Shown here: positions 7,081 through 15,242 of the stretch, piece after piece
Numbering within the stretch: position 1 is the first letter of the stretch
How the letters are laid out: the number at the start of each line of letters is the position of its first letter
From: Rhizobium sp. CF122
GTDB taxonomy: Bacteria; Pseudomonadota; Alphaproteobacteria; Rhizobiales; Rhizobiaceae
Length of the DNA stretch: 64,000 bases
NCBI RefSeq assembly: GCF_000282035.1
Contig: NZ_AKKA01000024.1
Span: 1-64,000, forward strand
Direction of reading: 5' to 3'
Translations under genes and position numbers: made by a program
Notes under the pieces: model-generated
Database searches by the model: none
Told to the model about the DNA's origin: nothing
Seen by the model: only the letters and a program-made list of their open reading frames with translations

Positions 7081-7263
7081 ATGATGGTTGAGAAGCCAGG
7101 TAGCTTTAGTCACGCGTCGCTGCAGCGCGAACCAACGGCAGAAATGCGCGTTCTGGAAAGTGCAGACATTTTTCGCGGAGCGAGCGAGATCATGATCCGT
7201 CACGACGGCGTGGTCTACCGCATGAAAATCACCCGTCAGGGCAAACTCATTCTCAATAAGTAG
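7081..7263 (+). CDS. hmuP: Hemin uptake protein HemP/HmuP
   Basis: The product is a small basic protein of 60 residues. The family signature is in the second half: SADIFRGASEIMIRHDGVVY followed by RMKITRQGKLILNK. In rhizobia HmuP is a regulator or coactivator needed for heme-uptake gene expression; in other bacteria HemP is the first gene of the hemin operon. It lies 9 bp upstream of hmuS, so it is part of the hmuPSTUV operon, with an iron-responsive operator at 7006-7020. ATG codons at 7081 and 7084 are adjacent, and either could be used. Confidence 0.9.
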   Translation: MMVEKPGSFSHASLQREPTAEMRVLESADIFRGASEIMIRHDGVVYRMKITRQGKLILNK

Positions 7264-7272
7264 GGCTAGGAC

Positions 7273-8325
7273 ATGACTGAAACCACGAAACCGGCTCCCG
7301 CCGACATTCGCGCATTTCGCGCAGAAAATCCGAAGATGCGTGAGCGCGATATCGCTGCTCAGCTTCAGATTTCGGAAGCTGCACTCGTCGTGGCCGAGGT
7401 TGGCATCAGCGCAACCCGCATCGACGGCAGCGCCTTGAAGCTTCTGGAGCGGGTCGCTGAACTCGGCGAAGTCATGGCCCTTTCCCGCAACGAAAGTGCC
7501 GTTCACGAGAAGATCGGCGTCTACGAGAACATCACCGCCGGACCGCACGCTTCGATCGTGCTTGGGGAAAACATCGACCTGCGCATTTTCCCCAATCGCT
7601 GGGCGCACGGCTTTGCCGTTTCCAAGAAGGATGGCGACCAGGAGCGTCTCAGCCTGCAGTACTTCGACAAAGCCGGGAACGCAGTTCACAAGGTACATCT
7701 TCGCCCGAACTCCAATGTCGAGGCCTATCACGCCATCGTCCGGGATCTGAAGCTTGAGGATCAGTCGCAGGAATTCGTCGCCGGTCTGGCGCCGTCGTCG
7801 ACGGACGAGAGCGGTGAGGTCTCGCGCGACGAGCTGCGCCAGCACTGGAGCAAGCTCACCGACACGCATGAGTTCTTCGGCATGCTGCGCAAGCTGAAGA
7901 TCGGCCGCCAGGCCGCCGTGCGTACCGTTGGCGACGACTATGCCTGGCAGCTCGACAACACGGCGACGGCAGAGATGATGCATGCTTCGGTCAAGGCAGG
8001 CCTGCCGATCATGTGCTTCGTCGCCAACAACGGCATCGTGCAGATCCATTCCGGCCCGATCTTCAACGTGCAGCCGATGGGTCCCTGGATCAACGTTCTC
8101 GACCCGACCTTCCACCTGCACCTTCGGCAGGATCACATTGCCGAGACCTGGGCCGTACGCAAGCCGACAAAGGACGGCCATGTGACGTCGCTCGAGGCCT
8201 ATAGTGTCGAGGGAGAAATGATCATCCAGTTCTTCGGCAAGCGCAAGGAAGGCACCGATGAGCGCGACGACTGGCGCTCGATCATGGAAAACCTGCCGCG
8301 CGCAGGAACGAGCGTCGCAGCTTGA
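7273..8325 (+). CDS. hmuS: Hemin-degrading / heme-trafficking factor HmuS
   Basis: The 350-residue length is typical of the HemS/ChuS/HmuS family, which consists of two structural repeats. It starts MTETTKPAPADIRAFRAENP with the usual 'RERDIAAQLQISEAALV' stretch, and the second repeat begins near residue 190. Members bind cytoplasmic heme after import and either degrade it or pass it on. The preceding AGGGCTAGGAC gives the ribosome binding site. It is the second gene of hmuPSTUV, and its stop is 13 bp before the hmuT start. Confidence 0.92.
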   Translation: MTETTKPAPADIRAFRAENPKMRERDIAAQLQISEAALVVAEVGISATRIDGSALKLLERVAELGEVMALSRNESAVHEKIGVYENITAGPHASIVLGENIDLRIFPNRWAHGFAVSKKDGDQERLSLQYFDKAGNAVHKVHLRPNSNVEAYHAIVRDLKLEDQSQEFVAGLAPSSTDESGEVSRDELRQHWSKLTDTHEFFGMLRKLKIGRQAAVRTVGDDYAWQLDNTATAEMMHASVKAGLPIMCFVANNGIVQIHSGPIFNVQPMGPWINVLDPTFHLHLRQDHIAETWAVRKPTKDGHVTSLEAYSVEGEMIIQFFGKRKEGTDERDDWRSIMENLPRAGTSVAA

Positions 8326-8338
8326 GAAAGGGATGACG

Positions 8339-9229
8339 ATGCGTAAGGAACCGCGCCACAACTGGCTTTGGGCACTGGCGTTTTCGGCGGCGGCTATTGC
8401 GCTGTCGCTGGCTCCTGTCTCAGATGCCCTGGCGGCCGAGAAACTGGATACGACGCGCCTCGTAGCCGTCGGCGGCGACGTGACTGAGATCATCTATGCG
8501 CTCGGTGAGCAGGACCGGCTGATCGCGCGCGACACGACAAGCATGTATCCCGAAGCGGCAATGAAGCTGCCCGATGTCGGCTACATGCGCGCCCTGTCGC
8601 CGGAAGGTATCCTTGCGATGAACCCGACGGCGATCATCGCCATCGAGGGATCCGGACCGCCGGAAGCGCTGAACGTGCTGAAGAGCGCGAGCGTCCCTTT
8701 CGAGACCGTGCCTAACGCGTATACGCGCGAAGGCATCCTCGCGAAGATCGACCGGGTCGGCGATCTCCTCGGTCAGCCCGACAAGGCAAAGGCATTGGAA
8801 GAAAAGGTCGGCGCGGACCTCGACGCGGCGATCGCCGACGCTGAGAAGCGCCCCGAAGGCAAGCGCAAGCGCGTACTCTTCATTCTCAGCATGCAGAGCG
8901 GCAAGATCATGGCCTCCGGAACCGGCACGGCGGCCGACGGCATCATCAAGCTGTCGGGCTCCGTCAATGCAGTGGGCAACTTCCCCGGCTACAAGCCGCT
9001 GACCGACGAAGCGATCGTGGAAGCCAAGCCCGACGTGATCTTGATGATGAACCGCGGCGACGGCTCGGCCACGAAGAATGAAGATCTTCTCAAACAGCCC
9101 GCACTGGCCTTGACACCCGCGGCACAGAACAAGGCGATCATCCGCATGGACGGCCTGCACCTGCTCGGTTTCGGCCCCCGCACCGCGAGCGCCGTCCGTG
9201 AATTGAACGCGGCGATCTACGGAAGCTGA
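8339..9229 (+). CDS. hmuT: Heme ABC transporter periplasmic binding protein HmuT
   Basis: The 296-residue protein has a signal peptide (WALAFSAAAIALSLAPVSDALA, cleaved around residue 31) and the bilobal periplasmic-binding fold of the iron/heme class: RLVAVGGDVTEIIYALG at the start, DVGYMRALSPEGILAMNPT, and VILMMNRGD. It delivers heme to HmuU. I chose the ATG at 8339 because AGAAAGGG lies about 7 bp upstream; an ATG at 8333 sits too close to that site. The stop overlaps the hmuU start (TGATG), showing translational coupling. Confidence 0.92.
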   Translation: MRKEPRHNWLWALAFSAAAIALSLAPVSDALAAEKLDTTRLVAVGGDVTEIIYALGEQDRLIARDTTSMYPEAAMKLPDVGYMRALSPEGILAMNPTAIIAIEGSGPPEALNVLKSASVPFETVPNAYTREGILAKIDRVGDLLGQPDKAKALEEKVGADLDAAIADAEKRPEGKRKRVLFILSMQSGKIMASGTGTAADGIIKLSGSVNAVGNFPGYKPLTDEAIVEAKPDVILMMNRGDGSATKNEDLLKQPALALTPAAQNKAIIRMDGLHLLGFGPRTASAVRELNAAIYGS

Positions 9230-10344
9230 TGATGGCCCTGCAGGACGCCATGGGACAGAAGCGCGCCATGTTTTCGCTGACAGGTCTCCGGGAGCTTCAC
9301 AGGGCCGGTGACCGGAGCCGCCTCGCTCTGCTGGCGATCGTTCTGCTTGCGGTCGGCTCCGTCCTGTCCCTGTTGTTTTCGGTGACAACGGGCGCTTCTA
9401 ACGCTTCGTTCCTCGACGTGATTGCCAACATGGCGGGGTCGGATGAGGCGCTGAATGCGCGCGACCGGATCATCATCGTCGATATCCGCATGCCTCGCGC
9501 GATCCTGGGCTTCCTGGTTGGCGGTTCGCTTGCCGTCTCGGGAGCCGTCATGCAGGGCCTGTTCCGCAATCCGCTCGCGGATCCGGGCCTTGTCGGCGTC
9601 TCCTCGGGTGCGGGCCTCGGCGCAGTGGTGATCATCGTGCTCGCCGGCACCTTTGCCGCGCCGCTCTACGCTCTGCTTGGCATCTATGCGCTGCCGCTCG
9701 CAGCCTTCTGCGGCGGCCTTGCCAGCACGTGGCTACTCTACCGGATTGCGACCGGCAACGGCCAGACCTCGGTTGCCACGATGCTGCTTGCCGGCATCGC
9801 GCTCGGCTCGCTTGCCGGCGCGCTCACCGGGCTGCTGATCTACATGGCTAACGATCAGCAGCTGCGCGACCTCACTTTCTGGGGCATGGGATCGCTTGCC
9901 GGAGCGACATGGGCAAAGATTGCCACCGCCGCCCCGATCATTCTTCTCTCTTTTGCCGCCATGCCGTTCATGACCCGCGGCCTCAATGCCATGACGCTCG
10001 GTGAAGCGACAGCGTTCCATATGGGCATCCCCGTACAGCGGTTGAAGAATATTGCCATCCTCAGCGTCGCCGCAGCGACGGGTGCTTCGGTCGCCGTCAG
10101 CGGCGGCATCGGTTTCGTCGGCATCGTGGTTCCCCACGTGCTGCGCATGTCGATCGGCCCCGATCATCGCTTCCTGCTGCCCGCCTCCGCGCTTCTCGGC
10201 GGCTCGCTGCTGATTTTCGCCGATGTCCTTGCCAGGACGATCGTCGCGCCGGCCGAACTGCCGATCGGCATTATTACGGCCGCTATCGGCGGCCCGTTCT
10301 TCCTTTGGATTCTGTTGCGGCATCGCGCACGCCTTGCCCTTTGA
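9229..10344 (+). CDS. hmuU: Heme ABC transporter permease HmuU
   Basis: The product is 371 residues of the FecCD/BtuC permease family, with about nine or ten membrane helices. Family stretches are seen at MPRAILGFLVGGSLAVSG, GLFRNPLADPGLVGVSSGA and SGGIGFVGIVVPHVLRM, the last being the loop that contacts the ATPase. It works as a homodimer with HmuT outside and HmuV inside. The start overlaps the hmuT stop by one base and hmuV begins 10 bp after its end, so it is fully within the operon. Confidence 0.93.
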   Translation: MMALQDAMGQKRAMFSLTGLRELHRAGDRSRLALLAIVLLAVGSVLSLLFSVTTGASNASFLDVIANMAGSDEALNARDRIIIVDIRMPRAILGFLVGGSLAVSGAVMQGLFRNPLADPGLVGVSSGAGLGAVVIIVLAGTFAAPLYALLGIYALPLAAFCGGLASTWLLYRIATGNGQTSVATMLLAGIALGSLAGALTGLLIYMANDQQLRDLTFWGMGSLAGATWAKIATAAPIILLSFAAMPFMTRGLNAMTLGEATAFHMGIPVQRLKNIAILSVAAATGASVAVSGGIGFVGIVVPHVLRMSIGPDHRFLLPASALLGGSLLIFADVLARTIVAPAELPIGIITAAIGGPFFLWILLRHRARLAL

Positions 10345-10354
10345 GTATCAAGCA

Positions 10355-11146
10355 ATGATCGAAGTATCCGGCGCTTCCGTACGCCTTTCCGGCAAGACCA
10401 TTGTTAGCGAGCTCGGCTTCAACGCGCAGGCTGGCCAGTTGACGGCGATCGCCGGTCCGAACGGGTCAGGCAAGACGACGACGATGAAGGCCGTCTCTGG
10501 CGAACTCCCCTATGCGGGCTCCATTCGCCTCAACGGGCAGGATGTGAGCGCGCTGCAGCCATGGCAGTTGGCGACGATGCGTGGCGTGCTGCCGCAGGCA
10601 AACTCGATCTCCTTCCCGTTCACGGTACGCGAAGTGGTGCGGATGGGCTTGACCACCGGTGTCAATCGCAACCCTGAGAAAGCCGAGCAGGCTGCGGCGA
10701 ACGCACTGGCCGCTGTCGATCTCGGGGGCTTCGAAGGACGTTTTTATCAGGAGCTTTCCGGCGGTGAGCAGCAGCGCGTGCAGCTCGCCCGCGTTCTCTG
10801 CCAGATCACTGAACCCGTCGTCGACGAAAAGCCGTGCTGGCTCCTGCTCGACGAGCCGGTGTCGAGCCTCGACATCAGCCATCAGCTGACCATCATGACG
10901 CTTGCGCGCAAATTCTGCGAAGCCGGTGGCGGTGTCATCGCCGTCATGCACGATCTCAACCTGACCGCGCTCTTCGCCGACCAGATCATCCTCATGAAAT
11001 CCGGGCAAGTGGCTGCGAGCGGCAGCGTTCGCGACGTACTGACAGATGAGACCATGGGCTCCGTCTTTGGCTGTGCCCTGCGGATCAATCAGGTTCCAGC
11101 AGACGGCACACCCTTCGTGCTTGCTCATAGTGCAGTTCAGGCCTGA
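10355..11146 (+). CDS. hmuV: Heme ABC transporter ATP-binding protein HmuV
   Basis: The product is 263 residues. Walker A is GPNGSGKTT (near residue 36), the signature is LSGGEQQRVQLARVL, and Walker B is CWLLLDEPVSSLD followed by the H-loop MHDLN. The start MIEVSGASVRLSG at 10355 matches the family N-terminus; the frame is open about 130 bp upstream, but that part lies inside hmuU. It powers heme import with HmuU and is the last gene of hmuPSTUV. No hairpin terminator is obvious before the next promoter at 11163. Confidence 0.93.
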   Translation: MIEVSGASVRLSGKTIVSELGFNAQAGQLTAIAGPNGSGKTTTMKAVSGELPYAGSIRLNGQDVSALQPWQLATMRGVLPQANSISFPFTVREVVRMGLTTGVNRNPEKAEQAAANALAAVDLGGFEGRFYQELSGGEQQRVQLARVLCQITEPVVDEKPCWLLLDEPVSSLDISHQLTIMTLARKFCEAGGGVIAVMHDLNLTALFADQIILMKSGQVAASGSVRDVLTDETMGSVFGCALRINQVPADGTPFVLAHSAVQA

Positions 11147-11162
11147 TACAATCCAGCGTAGC

Positions 11163-11187
11163 GGAACTTTTGAAGGTCGACCGCGTT
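11163..11187 (+). promoter_or_regulatory. EcfG-type (general stress) promoter
   Basis: GGAAC (11163-11167), a 16-bp spacer, then CGTT (11184-11187) matches the alphaproteobacterial EcfG consensus. It lies about 100 bp upstream of the DUF883 gene and should place the DUF883/holin-like operon in the general stress regulon. Confidence 0.7.
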
Positions 11188-11287
11188 AAGCAACTGATCA
11201 TGTAGGTCATTGCCGGGGGACAATCTTCATGCAAACTTCGGCGACGGCCCTGTGTTGAACCAGGTCGCGTCAAAGCGCGCCTTACAG

Positions 11288-11647
11288 ATGGAGAAAATCG
11301 TGGCCTCTTCGCTCCTCCACCCCATTCGCAGCCGGCGCAATGGCGGCGCGCTTCACAACATTGAATCCACCATCGAAGAGCAGATCGAGGCTCTTCGCGA
11401 TGACATCGCGGCCCTGACGAAGATCGCTGGAAAGCAGTCGCGGAAGTCTGGTGATCGACTTCGCTATCAGGCAGCAACCAGCTACGACGATCTACTGTCA
11501 CGCAGCGAAGACCTGATCCACGAATTGCAGGAGGGCTACCTTCGCGGCGCGCAGGAAGTGCGCAACACGGTACGCCGGCACCCCGTAGCCACCATCGGCG
11601 CGGCGGCAGCCTTCGGGCTCGTCCTCGCCCTCCTCGCTCGCCGTTAA
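11288..11647 (+). CDS. DUF883 (ElaB/YqjD-like) membrane-anchored protein
   Basis: The 119-residue protein has a long amphipathic helical region (residues 20-85: IEEQIEALRDDIAALTKIAG and similar), followed by RRHPVATIGAAAAFGLVLAL, a C-terminal glycine-zipper membrane anchor typical of ElaB/YqjD (DUF883). E. coli members are stationary-phase, ribosome-associated inner-membrane proteins. The ATG at 11288 (MEKIVASSL) is preferred; the frame is open from 11210 but the extra part is unconserved-looking. An EcfG promoter at 11163-11187 fits stress induction. The holin-like gene follows 9 bp later. Confidence 0.82.
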   Translation: MEKIVASSLLHPIRSRRNGGALHNIESTIEEQIEALRDDIAALTKIAGKQSRKSGDRLRYQAATSYDDLLSRSEDLIHELQEGYLRGAQEVRNTVRRHPVATIGAAAAFGLVLALLARR

Positions 11648-11656
11648 GGAGGCGAG

Positions 11657-12058
11657 ATGCTCTTCCCGCTTCTCAGCCTGCTGGTAGGCACGAGTGTTCA
11701 CCGAACCGTTGCGCGGACGAAGCGCAACGGTATTTTCATTGCGATTGCCGTCGTACTCTTGTTGACCGCCTATACGCTCGCGGTGGTCGCTGGCGCGATA
11801 TGGCTCTCAGGCATTTATGGGCCCATAGGCGCGGCGCTATTCCTGGCTGCCGCTGCGCTGCTGATCGCCGTCGTCGTTCTCATCATGATGATGGTGATCA
11901 ATGCGCAGGAGGCGCGTCGCGCCAAGGAACGCAAGCAGGCGTTGGAATCGCTTGCCGCAGTGGGCATTGGCCTCGTCCGGGCTCAGCCCCTATTGACGGC
12001 CGGGGTTCTCGCAGCGATCGTCATGGCTAATCTCATGGGCTCCAAGCGAGACGACTGA
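11657..12058 (+). CDS. Phage_holin_3_6 / DUF1469-like membrane protein
   Basis: The 133-residue protein has two closely spaced hydrophobic hairpin helices (GIFIAIAVVLLLTAYTLAVV and GAALFLAAAALLIAVVVLIM), a charged helical stretch (QEARRAKERKQALESLA) and a C-terminal hydrophobic segment. This is the arrangement of the 'phage holin family' / YqjE-like proteins. As in E. coli yqjD-yqjE, it is paired directly with a DUF883 gene (9-bp gap, ribosome binding site AAGGAGG), so it is a chromosomal stress-linked membrane protein rather than a phage lysis gene. An intrinsic terminator follows. Confidence 0.75.
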   Translation: MLFPLLSLLVGTSVHRTVARTKRNGIFIAIAVVLLLTAYTLAVVAGAIWLSGIYGPIGAALFLAAAALLIAVVVLIMMMVINAQEARRAKERKQALESLAAVGIGLVRAQPLLTAGVLAAIVMANLMGSKRDD

Positions 12059-12096
12059 CACTTAGATAACGCTTCTGCTACTGCGCTACACCAGAA

Positions 12097-12130
12097 AGGC
12101 CGGCGCCTCGAGGCAGCCGGCCTCTTTCTC
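12097..12130. terminator. Terminator between convergent operons
   Basis: Stem AGGCCGGC (12097-12104) pairs with GCCGGCCT (12116-12123), followed by CTTTCTC. It can serve the DUF883/holin-like operon from the left and, with less obvious tail, ecfG from the right. Confidence 0.65.
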
Positions 12131-12146
12131 GGTATCTGGTCAAGTG

Positions 12147-12701
12147 TCAGAAGGCAAAAGCTTTGGACGTAAGCGGCGACGATGTCGCGTCAGGTCCGAA
12201 ATCCGCCTCGCCCGAAATCTGAAGGAGCTCCTGCAGGCGCTGGCGAGCGCGGTTTACGCGGCTCTTGATCGTGCCGACGGCACATCCGCAGATTTCCGCG
12301 GCTTCTTCGTAGGAGAACCCCGACGCACCGACCAGAATGATCGCTTCACGCTGATCCGGGGGCAACTGATCGAGCGCTTTCTTAAAATCCTGAAGATCGA
12401 GCGCCCCGTACTGCGCCGGGTGCATCGCCATCGACTCAGTGAACAAACCATCGCTATCCTGAATCTCGCGTCCGCTCTTGCGCATCTGGCTGTAAAGCTC
12501 ATTGCGCAGGATCGTGAAGAGCCAGGCCTTCATGTTGGTGCCCATCTCGAAATGGTCCTGCTTTGCCCAGGCCTTCATGATGGTGTCCTGAACCAGATCA
12601 TCCGCCCTATCGTGACGTCCAATCAGCGAAATGGCAAAGGCTCGAAGACTCGGGAGCGACGCAAGGAGCTCGCGCTTGAAGCTTGGTTGCTGCTTTTCCA
12701 T
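12147..12701 (-). CDS. ecfG: ECF sigma factor of the general stress response (EcfG/RpoE2)
   Basis: The product is 184 residues. Region 2 (about 12-75) includes DRADDLVQDTIMKAW and region 4 (about 112-165) includes LPPDQREAIILVGASGFSYE with the helix-turn-helix AVGTIKSRVNRARQRL. It directs RNA polymerase to GGAAC-N16/17-CGTT promoters. It lies 9 bp after nepR on the same strand and opposite phyR, which is the canonical alphaproteobacterial stress locus; in S. meliloti the same genes are called rpoE2, rsiA1 and rsiB1. Matching promoters occur at 11163, 13102 and 13983 in this window. Confidence 0.93.
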   Translation of the reverse strand: MEKQQPSFKRELLASLPSLRAFAISLIGRHDRADDLVQDTIMKAWAKQDHFEMGTNMKAWLFTILRNELYSQMRKSGREIQDSDGLFTESMAMHPAQYGALDLQDFKKALDQLPPDQREAIILVGASGFSYEEAAEICGCAVGTIKSRVNRARQRLQELLQISGEADFGPDATSSPLTSKAFAF

Positions 12702-12710
12702 GGAGCCACC

Positions 12711-12914
12711 TTACTTCGCGACCTTGGCCGAAGCGACCAGCTCAGCCTGGTCAAGCTTCTCGAGCAAATCGAGAAAGCGCTCCGGAATTGCCTCGTCCTG
12801 CACGGCAGCATAAAGCGATCGCAACTTCACCCCGATCTGGCTGTTCGGGTCGAGGATATCGCTTGCGCGCATTTCCAGCCGCTGCCGATCTTTTTCATTC
12901 TTCCGTGTCGTCAT
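12711..12914 (-). CDS. nepR: Anti-sigma factor NepR
   Basis: The product is 67 residues. The conserved NepR core is seen: IGVKLRSLYAAVQDEAIPER followed by FLDLLEKLDQAE. It holds EcfG inactive until phosphorylated PhyR takes it away (partner switching). The frame also allows a TTG at 12917, but the ATG at 12914 directly follows and is more likely. It is the first gene of the nepR-ecfG operon, divergent from phyR. Confidence 0.92.
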   Translation of the reverse strand: MTTRKNEKDRQRLEMRASDILDPNSQIGVKLRSLYAAVQDEAIPERFLDLLEKLDQAELVASAKVAK

Positions 12915-13101
12915 CAATCGTCACTTTACTTGTTATCCGCCCGTTTTGCCACGCCGCCATGATTAAGTTCGTCTTAACTAAATCAGCCGCTTGGGCCGGC
13001 TGATTGGCGAACATCCCGTCGCGTGTCATGAAACAAATGCGATGAGCCCTCTGTTTGTAGGCACGATAATGCTGCTGAGAAAAAAAAGTTCCTATATCTC
13101 A

Positions 13102-13127
13102 GGAACATTTTTACAGTCCGTCGCGTT
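13102..13127 (+). promoter_or_regulatory. EcfG-type promoter of phyR
   Basis: GGAAC (13102-13106), a 17-bp spacer, then CGTT (13124-13127) lies about 45 bp before the phyR start. It gives positive feedback of EcfG on its own anti-anti-sigma factor. A reverse-strand GGAAC at 13092-13088 faces nepR, but I found no good CGTT partner for it. Confidence 0.75.
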
Positions 13128-13171
13128 TTAATCGCCATTGAGGCCCCTTACCGGCCTGTTGGGAGCTATAA

Positions 13172-13966
13172 ATGACACTTTCGACTCGAATTGCGCCGCA
13201 CCTTCCTTATCTGCGTCGTTATTCCCGCGCGCTTACTGGAACGCAGACGTCGGGCGACGCGTATGTAGCCGCCGTACTTGAGGCGATCATTACCGATATA
13301 TCCATTTTCCCGGATACCGCGGATGACCGCGTTGCACTGTACAAACTTTTCACCTCGCTGTTTGGTTCCGTAACGGTCCAGATTCCTGAACCTGCCTCGC
13401 CTTACGCGTGGGAGCAGCGCGCAACGCTGAACCTCGCCAAGGTTTCGCCGCTCGCCCGCCAGGCCTTTATCCTCGCCTCCGTCGAGAACTTTCGGGTTGG
13501 AGAAATTGCGGAGATTCTGGGCGTGGAAGAAGACGAAGTCGTCAGCCTGCTCGACAACGCATCGCGCGAGATCTCTCGACAGGTTGCCACTGATGTCATG
13601 ATCATCGAGGACGAGCCGCTGATCGCGATGGACATCGAACAAATGGTGGAAAGCCTCGGCCACCGTGTTACCGGCATCGCCCGCACTCATGCCGAAGCGG
13701 TTGCGCTTTATAACAGAACACGGCCGGGCATGGTTCTGGCAGATATCCAGCTTGCCGACGGCAGCTCCGGCATCGATGCGGTCAACGACATTCTCAAGAC
13801 CGCGAGCGTGCCAGTGATCTTTATCACCGCCTTTCCGGAGCGACTGCTGACGGGCGAACGGCCGGAGCCGACGTTCCTGGTCACAAAGCCGTTCAATCCG
13901 GACATGGTCAAAGCATTGATCAGTCAGGCACTTTTCTTCAACCAATCCACCAAGGCCGCCGCCTGA
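13172..13966 (+). CDS. phyR: General stress response regulator PhyR (anti-anti-sigma)
   Basis: The product is 264 residues. The N-terminal half is a sigma-like domain (about 1-140: LARQAFILASVENFRVGEIA and EILGVEEDEVV). The C-terminal half is a receiver with acidic pocket E146/D147, phospho-acceptor D191 (MVLADIQLADG) and the conserved Lys in LVTKPF. Phosphorylation opens the protein so the sigma-like domain captures NepR and frees EcfG. An EcfG promoter precedes it, and a sensor kinase with its own EcfG promoter follows 170 bp later. Confidence 0.95.
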   Translation: MTLSTRIAPHLPYLRRYSRALTGTQTSGDAYVAAVLEAIITDISIFPDTADDRVALYKLFTSLFGSVTVQIPEPASPYAWEQRATLNLAKVSPLARQAFILASVENFRVGEIAEILGVEEDEVVSLLDNASREISRQVATDVMIIEDEPLIAMDIEQMVESLGHRVTGIARTHAEAVALYNRTRPGMVLADIQLADGSSGIDAVNDILKTASVPVIFITAFPERLLTGERPEPTFLVTKPFNPDMVKALISQALFFNQSTKAAA

Positions 13967-13982
13967 GGAAATGGCGACTCGA

Positions 13983-14007
13983 GGAACAAAGAGAACGGAA
14001 ACGCGTT
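13983..14007 (+). promoter_or_regulatory. EcfG-type promoter of the HWE kinase
   Basis: GGAAC (13983-13987), 16-bp spacer, CGTT (14004-14007), just after the phyR stop and about 130 bp upstream of the kinase start. The spacing and sequence match the EcfG consensus. Confidence 0.7.
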
Positions 14008-14136
14008 TTCGGAGAATCTGGAACGCTTTTCCGGCCTTAAGGTTTTTTTTTAGCGCTTTCTTCTAGGATAAGTTTCCCGATCAATGGGCACCCTCCTCCG
14101 CCGTGAGGAAGGATCAAAAATGGGAAAGGCGACTAG

Positions 14137-15171
14137 GTGAACAGGAATGAACCGGTGCCCGGCATGCCCTTCGCGCTGGAAGGCAGAGTGCTTCTACTGC
14201 AACGCTCGCTCGCAAGTGCCGGGATTTCAGTGATCTACCAAGATCCTGGCCTGTCGATCACCTATGCCGATAACCTTCCTCCTTATTTTCAGCCGCTTGC
14301 AATACCGGGCGGAACTGACGCCGATCTCTTCGGCGAGACACATGGGCGCAATCTGGAGAAGCTCAAGCAGCAGGTATTCGAAACCGGGAAGCAGACGACA
14401 ACCGAGGTCGACATTTCGATCGACGGGGAAATGCGCACGTACGAACTGAAGATTCAGCGCGTTGGCACGGATCACGCCATGGGCATCCTTACCGTCATAT
14501 CCGAGGTGACGGAGGCGCGGCATCGCGAAAAAGTGCTGAAGTCCCTTCTTCGCGAGCTATCGCACCGCTCGAAGAACCTCCTGGCCATTATTCAGGGCAT
14601 CGCCACACAAACGGCCCGCAACACCATATCGCTGGATAGCTTCCTGGCGAAATTCCGCGGGCGATTGCAATCACTGTCGAATTCGCAGGACTTGATTACC
14701 GACTCCAGTTGGCGCGGCGCCTTCCTGTTCGAACTCGCTGAAAAGCAGTTCGCCCCCTATTGGCCTGAGACCGCAGGGCCGCTGCCGATCTCCGGGATAA
14801 ACGTCCACCTGACACCCAATGCCGCCGTGCATGTCGGCCTGGCACTGCACGAATTGATCGTCAATTCGGCCTCCTATGGAGCGATCGCCGGCAGCAAACC
14901 TGCTGTCACCTTGAGCTGCCAGGAAGTCGCCTCCGCCGGGCGAAAGGCAATCGAGGTTTCATGGGCGGAGACGCTGTGCGATCCGACAGAGATTCATGAA
15001 TTCAGCGAAAACAGCTTCGGTAAGACGGTGCTCGAGCGGGTCGTCCCCTCCTCCGTAAACGGCAAGGCCGAACTCACGCTGGTACCAGGCCGGATCGAAT
15101 ATCATCTGGTCATTCCCGACGCCGAGTTCGAGATTCTCCGGCGTCCTCCTCGGCAGGCAGCCATGCACTAA
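14137..15171 (+). CDS. HWE/HisKA_2-type sensor histidine kinase, probable PhyR kinase
   Basis: The product is 344 residues and soluble. A PAS-like sensory domain occupies about 20-125 (ISVIYQDPGLSITYADNLPP). The phospho-acceptor box is LLRELSHRSKNLLAIIQGIA with H143, and the ATP-binding domain shows the N-box LALHELIVNSASYGA and a later SWAE motif. HWE/HisKA_2 kinases phosphorylate PhyR in many alphaproteobacteria; S. meliloti RsiC is encoded at the same place. The start is GTG at 14137, with GGGAAAGG upstream. Position and its own EcfG promoter make PhyR the likely partner. Confidence 0.85.
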   Translation: MNRNEPVPGMPFALEGRVLLLQRSLASAGISVIYQDPGLSITYADNLPPYFQPLAIPGGTDADLFGETHGRNLEKLKQQVFETGKQTTTEVDISIDGEMRTYELKIQRVGTDHAMGILTVISEVTEARHREKVLKSLLRELSHRSKNLLAIIQGIATQTARNTISLDSFLAKFRGRLQSLSNSQDLITDSSWRGAFLFELAEKQFAPYWPETAGPLPISGINVHLTPNAAVHVGLALHELIVNSASYGAIAGSKPAVTLSCQEVASAGRKAIEVSWAETLCDPTEIHEFSENSFGKTVLERVVPSSVNGKAELTLVPGRIEYHLVIPDAEFEILRRPPRQAAMH

Positions 15172-15174
15172 ACG

Positions 15175-15218
15175 AAGAACAGCCAGTGCGAGGGCGGCGC
15201 ACCGGCTGTTCTTTCACT
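15175..15218 (+). terminator. Terminator hairpin after the HWE kinase
   Basis: AAGAACAGCC (15175-15184) pairs with GGCTGTTCTT (15204-15213), and GTGCG/CGCAC extends the stem inside. The T tract is short (CTTTC), so termination may be partial. Confidence 0.6.
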
Positions 15219-15242
15219 CACCGGGAGGGGACCGTGAGTACG

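Noticed and set aside
7027..8493. Long minus-strand open frame (488 aa) antisense to hmuP-hmuS
   Set aside because: The frame covers hmuP and hmuS on the opposite strand; composition is shadow-like (runs of Arg, Ala, Val, His) with no domain, and the plus-strand genes are certain.
11657..12058. Holin-like gene as a sign of prophage
   Set aside because: It is paired with DUF883 behind an EcfG promoter, without any phage structural, lysis or integrase gene nearby.
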